Both the position numbers and the translations under genes were made by a program. From positions 310,001 to 374,000 of the forward strand of contig NZ_CP186925.1 in NCBI RefSeq assembly GCF_049562855.1: a stretch of DNA of 64,000 nucleotides, written 5' to 3'. The stretch comes from Ruminococcus_C callidus (GTDB lineage Bacteria; Bacillota; Clostridia; Oscillospirales; Ruminococcaceae). Every line of letters begins with the position of its first letter. The stretch's first letter is position 1. Shown one piece after another: positions 33,294 to 43,137 of the stretch. A model generated the notes under the pieces. It was not told where the DNA came from. It worked only from the letters and a program-made list of their open reading frames with translations, and did no database searches.

Positions 33294-35656
33294 TGAAGAA
33301 AGAAGCATTGAAAACCGGTATCCTGAACGCCCTCCACGGCGTAGACCCGAAAACCGCTACCCCGCAGCAGCTGCATCAGGCACTGGGCGAAACTGTCATG
33401 GAAGCCATTGCACCGGATTGGAAAAAGAGCATGGACGCTCACGAACACAGCCGCCGTGCCTGCTATTTCTCTATGGAATTTCTGGTGGGACGTGCCGTTT
33501 ACAACAACCTGCTGGTGCTGGACGTGATGCAGGAGGCAGAGGAAGCCTTTGCAGAACTGGGCGTTTCCCTGTCTGATCTGGAAGTGATCGAAGATGCAGC
33601 ACTGGGCAACGGCGGTCTGGGCAGACTGGCTGCATGCTTTTTGGACAGTGCGGCAACACTGGATCTGCCGCTGGACGGCTATGGCATTCGCTATAAGTAC
33701 GGTCTGTTCAAGCAGTACTTCGAGGACGGCTGCCAGAAGGAAGTGCCGGACGATTGGATGCGTTACGGTGATGCGTGGTCTGTCCGTCGGGAAGAAGATG
33801 CCGTGCTGGTAGAATTTGCAGGACAGACCGTTCGTGCCGTGCCCTATGACATGCCGGTCATTGGCTGCAAGACCAAGCACATCGGCAATCTGCGGCTGTG
33901 GCAGGCAGAGCCGGTGCACACCTTTGACTTCGACCTGTTCAACCAGCAGAAGTATCTGGAAGCTGCGGCAGAAACCGTGTATGCAGAGGACATTTCACGG
34001 GTGCTGTACCCCAGTGATGACACATGGGAGGGTAAGAAGCTGCGTCTGAAACAGCAGTATTTCTTCTGTGCCGCATCTTTGCAGGACATTCTGAAAAAGC
34101 ATAAGGCTGCCTATGGCACGCTGGACAATCTGGCAGACAAGCTGGCGATCCAGCTGAACGATACCCATCCGGTCATCTCTGTACCGGAACTGGTGCGTCA
34201 GCTGATGCTGCCGGAAAACGGCTATACATTCGAGCGGGCGTTCGGCATGGCACGGCAGATCTTCCACTACACCAATCATACCGTTATGCCGGAAGCACTG
34301 GAAAAGTGGGACTGCAATCTGGTGCAGCAGCTGCTGCCGGCAGTCTATGACATCATTCTGCGAATCGAGGAACAGTTCATGACCGAGATGTACCAGAAGG
34401 GTGTGGACAAGGCACAGGCAAACCGCATGAAGCTGGTGCAGGACGGCATGGTGCACATGGCACGGATAGCAGTGTATGCTTCGGCACACACCAACGGCGT
34501 TGCGGCAATCCATACCGAAATTCTGAAGGATTCCGTGCTGAAAGACTGGTATCAGGTTTATCCGGAACGGTTCCAGAACAAAACCAACGGCATCACCCAG
34601 CGTCGCTGGCTGGCTCTGTGCAATCCGGAACTGTCCGGTCTGCTGACCGAACTGCTGGGTTCTGATGACTGGAAGATTCACCTGGACGACCTGAAGCAGC
34701 TGGAACGCTACGCCGACGATACCGCTGTACTGGAGCGTTTTCTGGCAATCAAGCAGACCAAGAAGGAACAGCTTGCTGCATATATCGCAGAAAAAGAGGG
34801 CGTACAGATCGACCCGCAGTCGATTTTCGACATTCAGATCAAGCGGCTGCATGAATATAAGCGTCAGCTGCTGAATGCGTTCTCCATTCTGTATCTGTAC
34901 TTCGGACTGAAAGACGGCAGCATTGCGGACATCACACCGGTGACATTCCTGTTCGGTGCAAAGTCTGCTCCGGGCTATCGCCGTGCCAAGGCGATCATCA
35001 AGTTTATCCACGAAGTGGCAAAGCTGGTGGAAGCAGATCCGCTGGTTTCGCAGAAGATCAAGGTGGTATTCGTTTCCAACTACAACGTTTCCTATGCGGA
35101 AAAGCTGGTAGCTGCGGCAGACGTTTCCGAGCAGATCTCCACCGCCGGCACAGAGGCTTCCGGCACCGGCAACATGAAGCTGATGCTCAACGGTGCAGTG
35201 ACACTGGGTACCTATGACGGTGCCAACATCGAGATCGTGGAAGAAGCCGGCGAGGAAAACAACTACATCTTTGGTGCAAAGGTAGAGGAACTGGAACAGA
35301 TCATGCCGACCTACGACAGCCGGAAGCTGTTCTCCGAGAACGAAAAGATTCGCCGCGTGGTAGAAACCCTGATCGACGGCACCTGCTGCGACGGCGGCAG
35401 CGGCGATTTCCGCGAACTGTACTATTCTCTGCTGGACGGTGCCAGCTGGCATGCACCGGATAACTACTATCTGCTGGGCGATCTGGAATCCTATGTGGCT
35501 GCAAAGCTTCGCTGCAACGGCGACTATACAGATCGTATGGCATTTGCCAAGAAGCAGTGGTTGAATATCTGCAACGCTGGCAAGTTCAGTTCCGACCGCA
35601 CCATTGCAGACTATGCAGAAAACATCTGGAACATTCAGGCAGTCACAGTAGACTGA
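33290..35656 (+). CDS. glgP: Glycogen/maltodextrin phosphorylase
   Basis: A 788-aa GT35 phosphorylase that releases glucose 1-phosphate from alpha-1,4-glucans. Motifs: EDAALGNGGLGRLAACFLDS, QLNDTHPVISVPELVR, FQNKTNGITQRRWL and the pyridoxal phosphate site EASGTGNMKLMLNGAVTLGTYDGANIE (Lys in TGNMK). The start overlaps the malQ stop by 4 bp. Length is typical of bacterial enzymes. Works with MalQ on intracellular glucans. Confidence 0.96.
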   Translation: MMKKEALKTGILNALHGVDPKTATPQQLHQALGETVMEAIAPDWKKSMDAHEHSRRACYFSMEFLVGRAVYNNLLVLDVMQEAEEAFAELGVSLSDLEVIEDAALGNGGLGRLAACFLDSAATLDLPLDGYGIRYKYGLFKQYFEDGCQKEVPDDWMRYGDAWSVRREEDAVLVEFAGQTVRAVPYDMPVIGCKTKHIGNLRLWQAEPVHTFDFDLFNQQKYLEAAAETVYAEDISRVLYPSDDTWEGKKLRLKQQYFFCAASLQDILKKHKAAYGTLDNLADKLAIQLNDTHPVISVPELVRQLMLPENGYTFERAFGMARQIFHYTNHTVMPEALEKWDCNLVQQLLPAVYDIILRIEEQFMTEMYQKGVDKAQANRMKLVQDGMVHMARIAVYASAHTNGVAAIHTEILKDSVLKDWYQVYPERFQNKTNGITQRRWLALCNPELSGLLTELLGSDDWKIHLDDLKQLERYADDTAVLERFLAIKQTKKEQLAAYIAEKEGVQIDPQSIFDIQIKRLHEYKRQLLNAFSILYLYFGLKDGSIADITPVTFLFGAKSAPGYRRAKAIIKFIHEVAKLVEADPLVSQKIKVVFVSNYNVSYAEKLVAAADVSEQISTAGTEASGTGNMKLMLNGAVTLGTYDGANIEIVEEAGEENNYIFGAKVEELEQIMPTYDSRKLFSENEKIRRVVETLIDGTCCDGGSGDFRELYYSLLDGASWHAPDNYYLLGDLESYVAAKLRCNGDYTDRMAFAKKQWLNICNAGKFSSDRTIADYAENIWNIQAVTVD

Positions 35657-35685
35657 TCGGTACGGCATTCTGGGAGGTGCTGTAA

Positions 35686-36060
35686 ATGGGCGGCGTGATC
35701 TCATTTTTCATTTTCTTCCTGCTGGGCATTCTGGATACCGTTTTTGCAGTGAAGCTGAATCTGTCGCCGTGGAAGTTCCTGCTGGCGGGAAACCCGCGGC
35801 TTCCGGACGGCACGCGGCTGTATGATATGGAATGCTTTCAGCGGGCGGCGGGCATGCTCTGTGCCATTTATGCCGGTGTCTTCTACATGACGGCACTGTT
35901 TGTTCTGCTGACACAGATTCTGTGCGTGATGCCCAATGCACTGATGGCAGGCATGCTGTATATACACGGGGCAGTGCTGACAATGACAGCATTCGGTCTG
36001 CTGGCGTATCTGGACAGCTCTTGTCAGGTGCAGCCGCAGACGGAAAAACTGTCAGAGTAA
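35686..36060 (+). CDS. Small membrane protein after glgP
   Basis: A 124-aa protein with three hydrophobic helices (GVISFFIFFLLGILDTVFAV, AAGMLCAIYAGVFYMTALFVLL, MLYIHGAVLTMTAFGLLAYL). GGAGG precedes the ATG. It is the last gene before a strong terminator and probably in the malQ-glgP operon. No family recognised. Confidence 0.7.
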   Translation: MGGVISFFIFFLLGILDTVFAVKLNLSPWKFLLAGNPRLPDGTRLYDMECFQRAAGMLCAIYAGVFYMTALFVLLTQILCVMPNALMAGMLYIHGAVLTMTAFGLLAYLDSSCQVQPQTEKLSE

Positions 36061-36076
36061 AATCACATCAAAAAAC

Positions 36077-36119
36077 AAAAAACGCTATGGTACGCAAAGT
36101 ACCATAGCGTTTTTGTTTT
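36077..36119 (+). terminator. Terminator of the malQ-glgP operon
   Basis: Long stem AAAACGCTATGGTAC / GTACCATAGCGTTTT with a 5-base loop and a T tract; T-rich on both strands. Confidence 0.92.
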
Positions 36120-36181
36120 AGGGCAATACCGTACAAAAATCTGCACGCAGATTGCGTGCAAAGCCGTCAGGCGGGCTTTAA
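36119..36181. repeat. Truncated copy of the palindromic repeat
   Basis: Begins GGGCAATACCGTACAAA and keeps CAGATTGCGTGCAAAGCCGT and the GGCGGGCTTTA end without the final arm. Confidence 0.7.
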
Positions 36182-36189
36182 AAGTAAAC

Positions 36190-37374
36190 TCAATCCATTT
36201 TCTTGCCGCAGGAGCCGCAGAACTGGCTGTCCAGCGGGTTCATGGCACCGCAGTGCGGGCAGAACTTCACGGTAGAAGAATCATCGGTCTTGGGAGCATG
36301 GCTTTCGCCGGACATTTCGGTGTAGCGGAGTTCCGGTTCAGCCGGTGCATTGTCCGGAGCCTGCGGAGCAGGTGCTTCCGGTGCGGGAGCATTGGGGACA
36401 GGTGCACTGACGGCAGCAGCCTTTTTCTTTTTGGACTTGACTGCCGCGTTGGTGCAGATGCCGATCACTGTAAAGAGTACGCCATATGCCGCCGGAATCA
36501 GCGTTGCCAGAGCGACCGGTTTCAGCAGTATCGGCAGCCCTGCCTTGGAGAAGATCAGTGCATCTGGTATGTGGAACGCCTCCACCAGCAGCAGGGTGAC
36601 ACCACTTGCCGCCAGTACCAGCAGACCGGGAATTGCCACTGCCAGACCGTAGGCGGTGAACATTCTGCCCTTGTGCCAGTGCTTTTTCACTGCCAGCACC
36701 AGCCACAGCACGAAGCATGCCACTGTCAGCACACCAAAGGCGATCATGCCGGACAGATTGCACAGCTGCCGTGTCAGGAATTTGCCGAAGCCGGAACCGA
36801 TCGTGTGCTGCAGCATGCTGTTCCAGCCGTTGAGGTCGTCGCCCATGGTCCAGTTCAGGGATTTCCGGTCAGCTTCCGCAAAGACCATATGGGTTTCCTT
36901 TGTCAGCTTGCTGCCCAGTTCCTCCTGCAACAAGTCCGCCACATCGTCCGGCTGTAACTGCGGCAGTTCGGAGTTGTCGCCGGTCATGTATGTACTCAGG
37001 TCGTCCAGATAGTCACAGAGGAACTGATTGCACTCCGGCATGGTCACCAGCTTTTCGGCATATTCCTCTGTCAGATTGGGAGCGTCCCAGAAGTACCAGT
37101 CATACAGGCACTTGCCAATGAGCTGCTCCTTTCCGTGGTCGGAAAGCTGTATCTGGGACAAGTCCATTTTCGCTATTGCCGCGGACAGTGTTTTCTGGGG
37201 CAGTACGCTGTTTAAGATCGAACTGCACAAAAAGCAGATGCCGAAGAGCAGCGTCAGCAGAAACAGCAGGATCGAACCGAAAACGGCTCCGGCCCGTGTG
37301 GGCTGCTTCTGTTTCTTTTCCTTTTTGGGAACTGCCTCGGCTTCGGCAGTCGTGTTGGATCTTTCTTTTGCCAT
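36190..37374 (-). CDS. Membrane protein with C-terminal zinc ribbon
   Basis: A 394-aa protein. After a charged N-terminus (KKEKKQKQP) come a membrane helix (about 32-58), an extracellular acidic domain (60-200), three more helices (205-300), an Ala/Pro-rich linker (PAPEAPAPQAPDNAPAEP) and a zinc ribbon with CPHCGAMNPLDSQFCGSCG. The fold order suggests a sensor or assembly factor of unknown function. ATG 37374 is preferred because AGGAGGA ends 6-7 bases before it. Alone between two repeats. Confidence 0.8.
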   Translation of the reverse strand: MAKERSNTTAEAEAVPKKEKKQKQPTRAGAVFGSILLFLLTLLFGICFLCSSILNSVLPQKTLSAAIAKMDLSQIQLSDHGKEQLIGKCLYDWYFWDAPNLTEEYAEKLVTMPECNQFLCDYLDDLSTYMTGDNSELPQLQPDDVADLLQEELGSKLTKETHMVFAEADRKSLNWTMGDDLNGWNSMLQHTIGSGFGKFLTRQLCNLSGMIAFGVLTVACFVLWLVLAVKKHWHKGRMFTAYGLAVAIPGLLVLAASGVTLLLVEAFHIPDALIFSKAGLPILLKPVALATLIPAAYGVLFTVIGICTNAAVKSKKKKAAAVSAPVPNAPAPEAPAPQAPDNAPAEPELRYTEMSGESHAPKTDDSSTVKFCPHCGAMNPLDSQFCGSCGKKMD

Positions 37375-37487
37375 GTCCATTCCTCCTGTTCGGCAGCACC
37401 GCATAAGCAGTACTATGGAATTGTTTTGTTTCTATGAAAAAATTATAGCATACAAAACTGCCTCGAATGTGTATTTTCTGAAAATTT

Positions 37488-37540
37488 TAGGACAATACCG
37501 CACAAAGTCGCCAGACGCTCTTTGTGCGGTATTGCCTTAG
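37488..37540. repeat. Short deletion form of the palindromic repeat
   Basis: CAATACCGCACAAAG and CTTTGTGCGGTATTG with only a short middle; both terminal arms are kept. Could serve as a hairpin after the helicase gene. Confidence 0.75.
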
Positions 37541-37542
37541 CA

Positions 37543-39777
37543 TCATGCAAACATCTCCCAGCCGCGAATCCGTTCCCGCATCTCGTCAATGCCCAGCACC
37601 CCGCAGGCGAACCCCTTTTTCACCAGTTCTTCCGGCAGGTACTCGTCGTACTTTTCAAAGACAGGTACTTCGTTGGGGTAGACCAGTTCCATCGGATCCA
37701 GCGGCTTGCGTTCCTGTTCCAGCAGCACGCGGAAAAAAGTCCGCTTGTCCGCCTGCATTTTGAACTGGATAAAATAGGGACGGGAGGGTGCCAGTCCGGT
37801 CAGCTTCAGAGCACCGGCACAGCGGCACTTGAGAAATCGTTCCATTGCCAGAAAGGCATACGATCCCAGCCACGGAAACAGGCACCACATGTCACCGCCC
37901 AGACAGATCAGCGGCTCCTCTGTGACACCGGAGTTCCGAGCCACATGCCGTGCCAGCTGTAGGCGGGATACGGCATTTTTCATCAGATAGGGATAGGATT
38001 TCTGTTCCTGCAATACCAGCCGCATGCGTTCCAGTACCTTCGTGTGAATATCGCCGGGGCATTCGCCGAAGTAGGCGGGAACTTTCCCCTTGACCTGTTC
38101 GCAGTACACCGTGTGCCGCTGGTGATCCACTTCTTCCACCACCCAGACGTGACCGGCAATGGCGATCTTTTCTCCAGCCGGCGGGGGCTGTACAATGGTG
38201 CCCAGTTCCTGCGAGTTCCAGCGGACAGTGTATTCCTCGTTTTCCTGAAAGACGGCGTAGAACTTGTAGGAACTGGTGAGCCGTTCGCCGGCAATGCCCA
38301 CGATCAGGCCGCCGGTTTCCGTGCGTTCTATGTGGTCGATTTCCAGCAGGTGCCGCAGCAGCAGCTTGAAGTCCTCCTGTGAAACGCGGTGGAAATAGCT
38401 GAGTGTCAGTACGCGGGAAGCCAGAGCCGCCGGTGTCAGCTCACCGCAGGAGGCGAGCGTGCACATGGTCTGGTGATACAGCAGGCTGTAGGGCAGCCGA
38501 TCCAGTCGGGGCGGCTCTACCCAGCGTTCCTCCAGATAGACCTGTACCAAAGCGATGCCCTGTAACAGCTTCCATGGGATCGTGGTGGGCAGCAGGGCAC
38601 GTGGCTCCGGCGGTTCCTCCCGCATGACGAACCACATCTCCGGCGGCAGGTCACGCCGTCCGGTACGTCCCATACGCTGCAAAAAAGAGGACACCGTAAA
38701 AGGAGCATCGATCTGGAACGCCCGTTCCAGCCTGCCGATGTCAATGCCCAGTTCCAGCGTGGCAGTGGTGACGGTCGTCAGGAAGGAATCCTCGTCTTTC
38801 ATTGCCTCCTCTGCTGTTTCCCGATAGGCAGAGGACAGATTCCCGTGGTGAATGAGAAAGCGATCCGGCTCGTGTTTGACCTCGCAGTATTGCCGGAGCG
38901 TGGTGGTGACGGCTTCGCACTCCTCGCGGGAGTTGACGAAGATCAGACACTTCTTTCCGCGGGTGTGCTCGAAAATATACCCCATGCCGGGGTCTGCATC
39001 GTCCGGAGCCGTGTCGGTTTTCGGGGCGAGTTCCGGCAATGCCTGTGCCGGCGGATTGTCCTCGGCAGCCTGCCGATCCTGCACATAGAAATGTTCCATA
39101 GACAGCCGCCAGCGAACGCCCTTGGACTGGATACGGGGAATCACCGTTCCTCTGCCGGTGCCGGCGGCGAGGAATTTGCCGGTAGCTTCCAGATCGCCAA
39201 TGGTGGCAGAAAGCCCGATGCGGCGGGGATTGACACCAGCCATGCGGCAGAGCCGTTCGATCAGGCAGATGGTCTGCCCGCCGCGGTCGCCACGCATCAG
39301 GGAGTGCACCTCGTCAATGACGATAAACCGCAGATCGTGGAACAGCTTGGTAATGGCAGCGTGCTTGTGCAGCAGCATTGCCTCCAGCGACTCCGGCGTA
39401 ATTTGTAAGATGCCGGAGGGGTGCTTCATCATCTTGGCTTTGTGGGACTGGGAAACGTCACCGTGCCAGTGCCAGACGGGAATGTCTGCTTCGGCACAGA
39501 GGTCGTTCAGCCGGAGAAACTGGTCGTTGATGAGGGCTTTTAGCGGGCCAATGTAAATTGCCCCTACCGAAGTGGGCGGGTTCTCGGAAAACAGGGTGAG
39601 AATGGGAAAAAATGCCGCCTCGGTCTTGCCGGAGGCAGTGGAGGCGGACAGCAGGACATTTTCGTCTGTGTGGAAAATGGCATCGCCCGCAGCCACCTGA
39701 ATGGCACGGAGCGATTCCCAGTCGTTCTGGTAGATGAAATCCTGAATAAACGGAGCATAGCGTTCAAAAATAGACAT
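37543..39777 (-). CDS. Lhr-like DEAD/DEAH helicase (BrxHI-like)
   Basis: A 744-aa SF2 helicase. Walker A is SASTASGKTEAAF (residues 44-56), the DEVH box is FIVIDEVHSLMRGDRGG, with IGLSATIGDLE and the C-terminal QRMGRTGRR. The C-terminal 300 residues are an Lhr-type region. It is the third gene of an operon TerB-like protein, BrxD-like ATPase, helicase. In BREX systems an ATPase and helicase of these families occur together; here PglX and PglZ are absent. Role likely in DNA processing or phage defence; not certain. Confidence 0.85.
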   Translation of the reverse strand: MSIFERYAPFIQDFIYQNDWESLRAIQVAAGDAIFHTDENVLLSASTASGKTEAAFFPILTLFSENPPTSVGAIYIGPLKALINDQFLRLNDLCAEADIPVWHWHGDVSQSHKAKMMKHPSGILQITPESLEAMLLHKHAAITKLFHDLRFIVIDEVHSLMRGDRGGQTICLIERLCRMAGVNPRRIGLSATIGDLEATGKFLAAGTGRGTVIPRIQSKGVRWRLSMEHFYVQDRQAAEDNPPAQALPELAPKTDTAPDDADPGMGYIFEHTRGKKCLIFVNSREECEAVTTTLRQYCEVKHEPDRFLIHHGNLSSAYRETAEEAMKDEDSFLTTVTTATLELGIDIGRLERAFQIDAPFTVSSFLQRMGRTGRRDLPPEMWFVMREEPPEPRALLPTTIPWKLLQGIALVQVYLEERWVEPPRLDRLPYSLLYHQTMCTLASCGELTPAALASRVLTLSYFHRVSQEDFKLLLRHLLEIDHIERTETGGLIVGIAGERLTSSYKFYAVFQENEEYTVRWNSQELGTIVQPPPAGEKIAIAGHVWVVEEVDHQRHTVYCEQVKGKVPAYFGECPGDIHTKVLERMRLVLQEQKSYPYLMKNAVSRLQLARHVARNSGVTEEPLICLGGDMWCLFPWLGSYAFLAMERFLKCRCAGALKLTGLAPSRPYFIQFKMQADKRTFFRVLLEQERKPLDPMELVYPNEVPVFEKYDEYLPEELVKKGFACGVLGIDEMRERIRGWEMFA

Positions 39778-39792
39778 GGAAAAACCTCTTGG

Positions 39793-39829
39793 GGAACCAC
39801 GGAATAAAGCTTGTGCGGTATTGCCTTAA
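39793..39829. repeat. Minimal remnant of the palindromic repeat
   Basis: GGGGAACCACGGAATAAAGC joined to GCTTGTGCGGTATTGCC, about 37 bp, between the helicase and ATPase genes. Confidence 0.55.
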
Positions 39830-41145
39830 ATGTCAAACTCTGCGAATTCCGGTGCAACGCTCTGATCGCCCTCCGGCTGTGCCGCGGCGTAGGAAAACTG
39901 GTCGGACTGTAAGAGTTCTGCCACATGCATCTGCGGGTTCTGGAAAATGATGTCCAGCAGTTCGATAAAGTCCCGAATCACCTCGCGGGGCGTGATGTGG
40001 GAATCTGCCCCGATCCTGCCGAATTCGATCTGCAAAAACAGGATACGATCTTCCTGTGTCAGCGTAGGCGTATACCCGAACAGCTGGGCATGAATTTCCG
40101 TCAGCTTTTCTGTCAGCACCAGCAATTCCTCATTGGTCAGGGCGTTCAGGTGGATCACCGGAGCCAGCATATCCCGCATGCCTTCCTGTGCAAAACGTCC
40201 CTCTGCCAGGCGGGAACGGAGAGCCTCATAGCTGTACACGCCGCGGCGTGTGTCCTCGATGCACTGGGGTGTACCGCCCATGATGATGCCCAGATACTGT
40301 GCCTTGCCCTGCATGGTGTCGTTGTACATGGTGAGGATCTTTTCATAGTTGTACTGGCGGGTAATGCTGTGGGGAACTTTGTAGATGTTCACCAGTTCGT
40401 CGATCAGCACCAGCATGCCGCTGTAGCCGGCTTTTTTCAGGAACATGGCGAACAACTTGATATACTCGTACCAGTCGTCGTCGGTGATAATGATGTTCAC
40501 GCCCAGTTCCGCCCTGGCTTCGGTCTTGGTATTGTATTCCCCGCGGAACCACTTGACCACCTTTGCCTTGCATTCGTCGTCGCCCTCTCGGTAGGCGTTG
40601 TAGTACAGCGTCAGCAGTCTGGCAAAGTCGAACCCGTGCACCATTTCATGCAGTGCTCCGATGACTTCGTAGATTTTTCGTTCCACGGCTTTCCGGAACT
40701 GGGGGTCGTTGGTATCCAGACCGGATTCCGCGGCGGTTTCGCTCTGGACGTTGCTGATCCAGCGATCCAGAATCAGCGTCAATGCACCGCCGTCAGGACG
40801 TGTTTTGGTGGACATGTTCCGAATCAGCTCTTTATAGGTTGCCAGCCCCTGCCCCTTGGTTCCCTGTAATCGCCGTTCGGGGGAGAGGTCGGCATCTACG
40901 ACAACGAAATTTCTGTCCATGACATAGCTGCGAATGGTCTGGAGCAGAAAGCTTTTGCCGCTGCCGTACTTGCCCACGATAAACCGGAACGATGCTCCGC
41001 CGTCTGCGATAATGTCCACATCGTGGAGCAGGGCGTTGATCTCCTGTTCTCTGCCTACGGTGATGTAGGGCAGACCGATTCGCGGCACAACGCCGCCTTT
41101 CAGGGAATTGATGATCGCCGAAGCGATTCGCTTGGGTATTTTCAT
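39826..41145 (-). CDS. BrxD-like ATP-binding protein (DUF2791 type)
   Basis: A 439-aa ATPase. It has GLPYITVGREQEI, Walker A FIVGKYGSGKSFLLQ (residues 56-70), the family stretch DADLSPERRLQGTKGQGLATY and Walker B-like GMLVLIDELVNIYK. These are features of BrxD-type proteins (BREX system ATP-binding protein). ATG 41145 is set by AAAGGA; the longer frame has no site. It lies 113 bp after the TerB-like gene and 48 bp before the helicase. Confidence 0.85.
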   Translation of the reverse strand: MKIPKRIASAIINSLKGGVVPRIGLPYITVGREQEINALLHDVDIIADGGASFRFIVGKYGSGKSFLLQTIRSYVMDRNFVVVDADLSPERRLQGTKGQGLATYKELIRNMSTKTRPDGGALTLILDRWISNVQSETAAESGLDTNDPQFRKAVERKIYEVIGALHEMVHGFDFARLLTLYYNAYREGDDECKAKVVKWFRGEYNTKTEARAELGVNIIITDDDWYEYIKLFAMFLKKAGYSGMLVLIDELVNIYKVPHSITRQYNYEKILTMYNDTMQGKAQYLGIIMGGTPQCIEDTRRGVYSYEALRSRLAEGRFAQEGMRDMLAPVIHLNALTNEELLVLTEKLTEIHAQLFGYTPTLTQEDRILFLQIEFGRIGADSHITPREVIRDFIELLDIIFQNPQMHVAELLQSDQFSYAAAQPEGDQSVAPEFAEFDI

Positions 41146-41258
41146 GATAACGATCCTTTCTGAAACGGACTGTATGGGCATATTGACAATGAAACAAGCC
41201 TCCCCTGAAAGGGAAGGGTATTGCCTTTGATGTATTAGTTCTACGGAAAGAACCTCTC

Positions 41259-42812
41259 TCACCCCAGCAACGCCCGCAGCTCCTCCACATAATCCTCGAT
41301 CAGTTCCGGCTGGTCGCCGTCGAATAAAATGACCGTGTCGCCGAAGTCATCGAATAACGTTTCGTTGATGTGGTCTACCAGCACCGAGAGCATCACGCCG
41401 CCTTGCCGGAGCAGGTCTGCATAGGGCTGGTGTTCCAGCAGACAGTGCAGGAACGCCCGTTCGGTTTCGCTGAGCCGTGTATCTGCGGCAGGTGTTTCCG
41501 GTGCAGCCGGTTCTGCCGGTGTTGTTTCCGGAACCGGCAGTTCCGGAGCAGGCTTTGGAGCAGCTTGCAGTTCCGGTTCTTCCTCGGTGTCCACCAGCAG
41601 CTTGTTCCGTGTGACCTCTGCCGCCTGCCGGATCCCTGCCAGACGGGACAGGTCGAATTCCACTTTCGGAACGGCGTTCTTTTTCTGTTCGTCCAGAAAT
41701 GCCGCCAGAGTTTTGTCCAGCACCTGCTGGAGATATTTCGGCAGTTCCGTTTCTTTTATGGAGTGGGGATACTGCACCAGCTGCCGCAGCTTCTGGTCAA
41801 TGGTCTTGACAAAACAGCCCAGCCGTTTCTTTCCCTTTTCCGCGTCGAAATAGGCTTCGCATGTCCACTTGCCGCTGCGGCAGCGGTAAATATGATACGG
41901 CGATAAAACATAGTCGCAGTTTCTCTCCGGATCGGTTTCAAAAAACGTGGCATAGTTAAACATGTGGTAGGGGAGCAGCCCCTTTTTTCCGAACAAGTAT
42001 TCCAGATAGTCGCTCTTTTTCCGGTTCCGGAAGTAGTCGCACATCTGGCGGAAACAGTAGGGCACTGCCTGTTCGATCAGTTCCGTCTGTTCTCTGTAAA
42101 ACTTAGAACGCTGGAGCCCGTAGCCGGACAAGTCGGAAATCGCCTGAAACAGTTCTGCATCTGTGTGTGTTTCTGCCTCCTGCACCGTCTGAAAGCTTTT
42201 GTCGAACCGTGCTTCCGCGGCGTAGTCTTCAGAGAGCTCCGGCAAAAGAGCCTGATCCAGTCCGTAGTAAATGATGTAGTCATGGAGCCATATCGAGAAA
42301 TAGGGGAAGCGGCATTCCGGCGAAACTGCGGTATAGTCCTGCCGGAACTGCTGTAACATGCGGAATCCGGTTTCCGGATCTGGTACGCCGATCTGGTGCA
42401 GCAGCTCATAGCAGTAGAGTTCCGCGTAGCTGGGAGAAGTGCTTTCCACAACGCCCTGCCGCACTTTGGTTCGCCATGTGAAATAGGTGCGAAGCTGTCG
42501 GTCGTTCATGTCCCGATAACAGGGATAGCAGGAGGAAAAAGAAGCCTGTTCGGAAAAATCGTCGGTGAAATCCTCCAGCAGCTTTGCCTGCTGATAGAAC
42601 AACTGTCTGTAATTATAATGGTATTCTGCCGGATTCCGCATCAGTCGCTTGGCTTCCACCAGCGGTCTGGGCAGAAGCCGCTGCATTTGTGATGCCGTCT
42701 GTAGGATCGGCTCGTCGTGATACTCCTGCCGGAGCCGGTCTGCAACATACTTCAGCTTGGGATTGTCTAAAATTTCCTGAATCAGATCTTGTACATCTTC
42801 CAGATTTGCCAT
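41259..42812 (-). CDS. TerB-N/TerB-C domain protein
   Basis: A 517-aa protein. The region DMNDRQLRTYFTWRTKVRQG and the following helical part resemble TerB-N; the C-terminal 80 residues (LSETERAFLHCLLEHQPYADLL to DYVEELRALLG) resemble TerB-C. A Pro/Ala/Glu-rich linker (about 400-440) joins them. Proteins of this kind are linked by comparative genomics to ATPases and helicases in DNA-processing stress systems. First gene of the three-gene operon, with the promoter at 42851-42879. Confidence 0.78.
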   Translation of the reverse strand: MANLEDVQDLIQEILDNPKLKYVADRLRQEYHDEPILQTASQMQRLLPRPLVEAKRLMRNPAEYHYNYRQLFYQQAKLLEDFTDDFSEQASFSSCYPCYRDMNDRQLRTYFTWRTKVRQGVVESTSPSYAELYCYELLHQIGVPDPETGFRMLQQFRQDYTAVSPECRFPYFSIWLHDYIIYYGLDQALLPELSEDYAAEARFDKSFQTVQEAETHTDAELFQAISDLSGYGLQRSKFYREQTELIEQAVPYCFRQMCDYFRNRKKSDYLEYLFGKKGLLPYHMFNYATFFETDPERNCDYVLSPYHIYRCRSGKWTCEAYFDAEKGKKRLGCFVKTIDQKLRQLVQYPHSIKETELPKYLQQVLDKTLAAFLDEQKKNAVPKVEFDLSRLAGIRQAAEVTRNKLLVDTEEEPELQAAPKPAPELPVPETTPAEPAAPETPAADTRLSETERAFLHCLLEHQPYADLLRQGGVMLSVLVDHINETLFDDFGDTVILFDGDQPELIEDYVEELRALLG

Positions 42813-42850
42813 GCAGTTTCGCCCTTTCTTGATACGGCTGTATTACCTTC

Positions 42851-42879
42851 AATATACCATATTTTATCGGAAAAGTCAA
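42851..42879 (-). promoter_or_regulatory. Promoter of the TerB-BrxD-helicase operon
   Basis: TTGACT (42879-42874), 17-bp spacer, TATATT (42856-42851) on the minus strand. Confidence 0.8.
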
Positions 42880-43127
42880 ACGTCACAGCCGCCGCAATGG
42901 GAAATCGCTGATGTTTCTCTGAAATTGACATATACTATCGATAATGTGCCGGATACGTTCTCTGCTGATCGCAGGGACGGAAAGCGGATTCTGATAATGA
43001 TTGTTCTGGAAAACCGGAGAGGGCACAGCGTACCAGAGCATATTCCCATAAAAAGCATAAGCCAAAAAGCGTTTACACAAAAGAATAAAAAGAGTTTTGG
43101 AAAAATTATAGAAAAAGAAATCACTTT

Positions 43128-43137
43128 GTGGTATACT
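43128..43137 (+). promoter_or_regulatory. Extended -10 promoter of the decarboxylase operon
   Basis: TGGTATACT (extended -10), 69 bp before oadA; no good -35 seen. Confidence 0.55.

Noticed and set aside
33995..35704. 569-codon minus-strand frame opposite glgP
   Set aside because: Shadow of the phosphorylase gene caused by codon bias.
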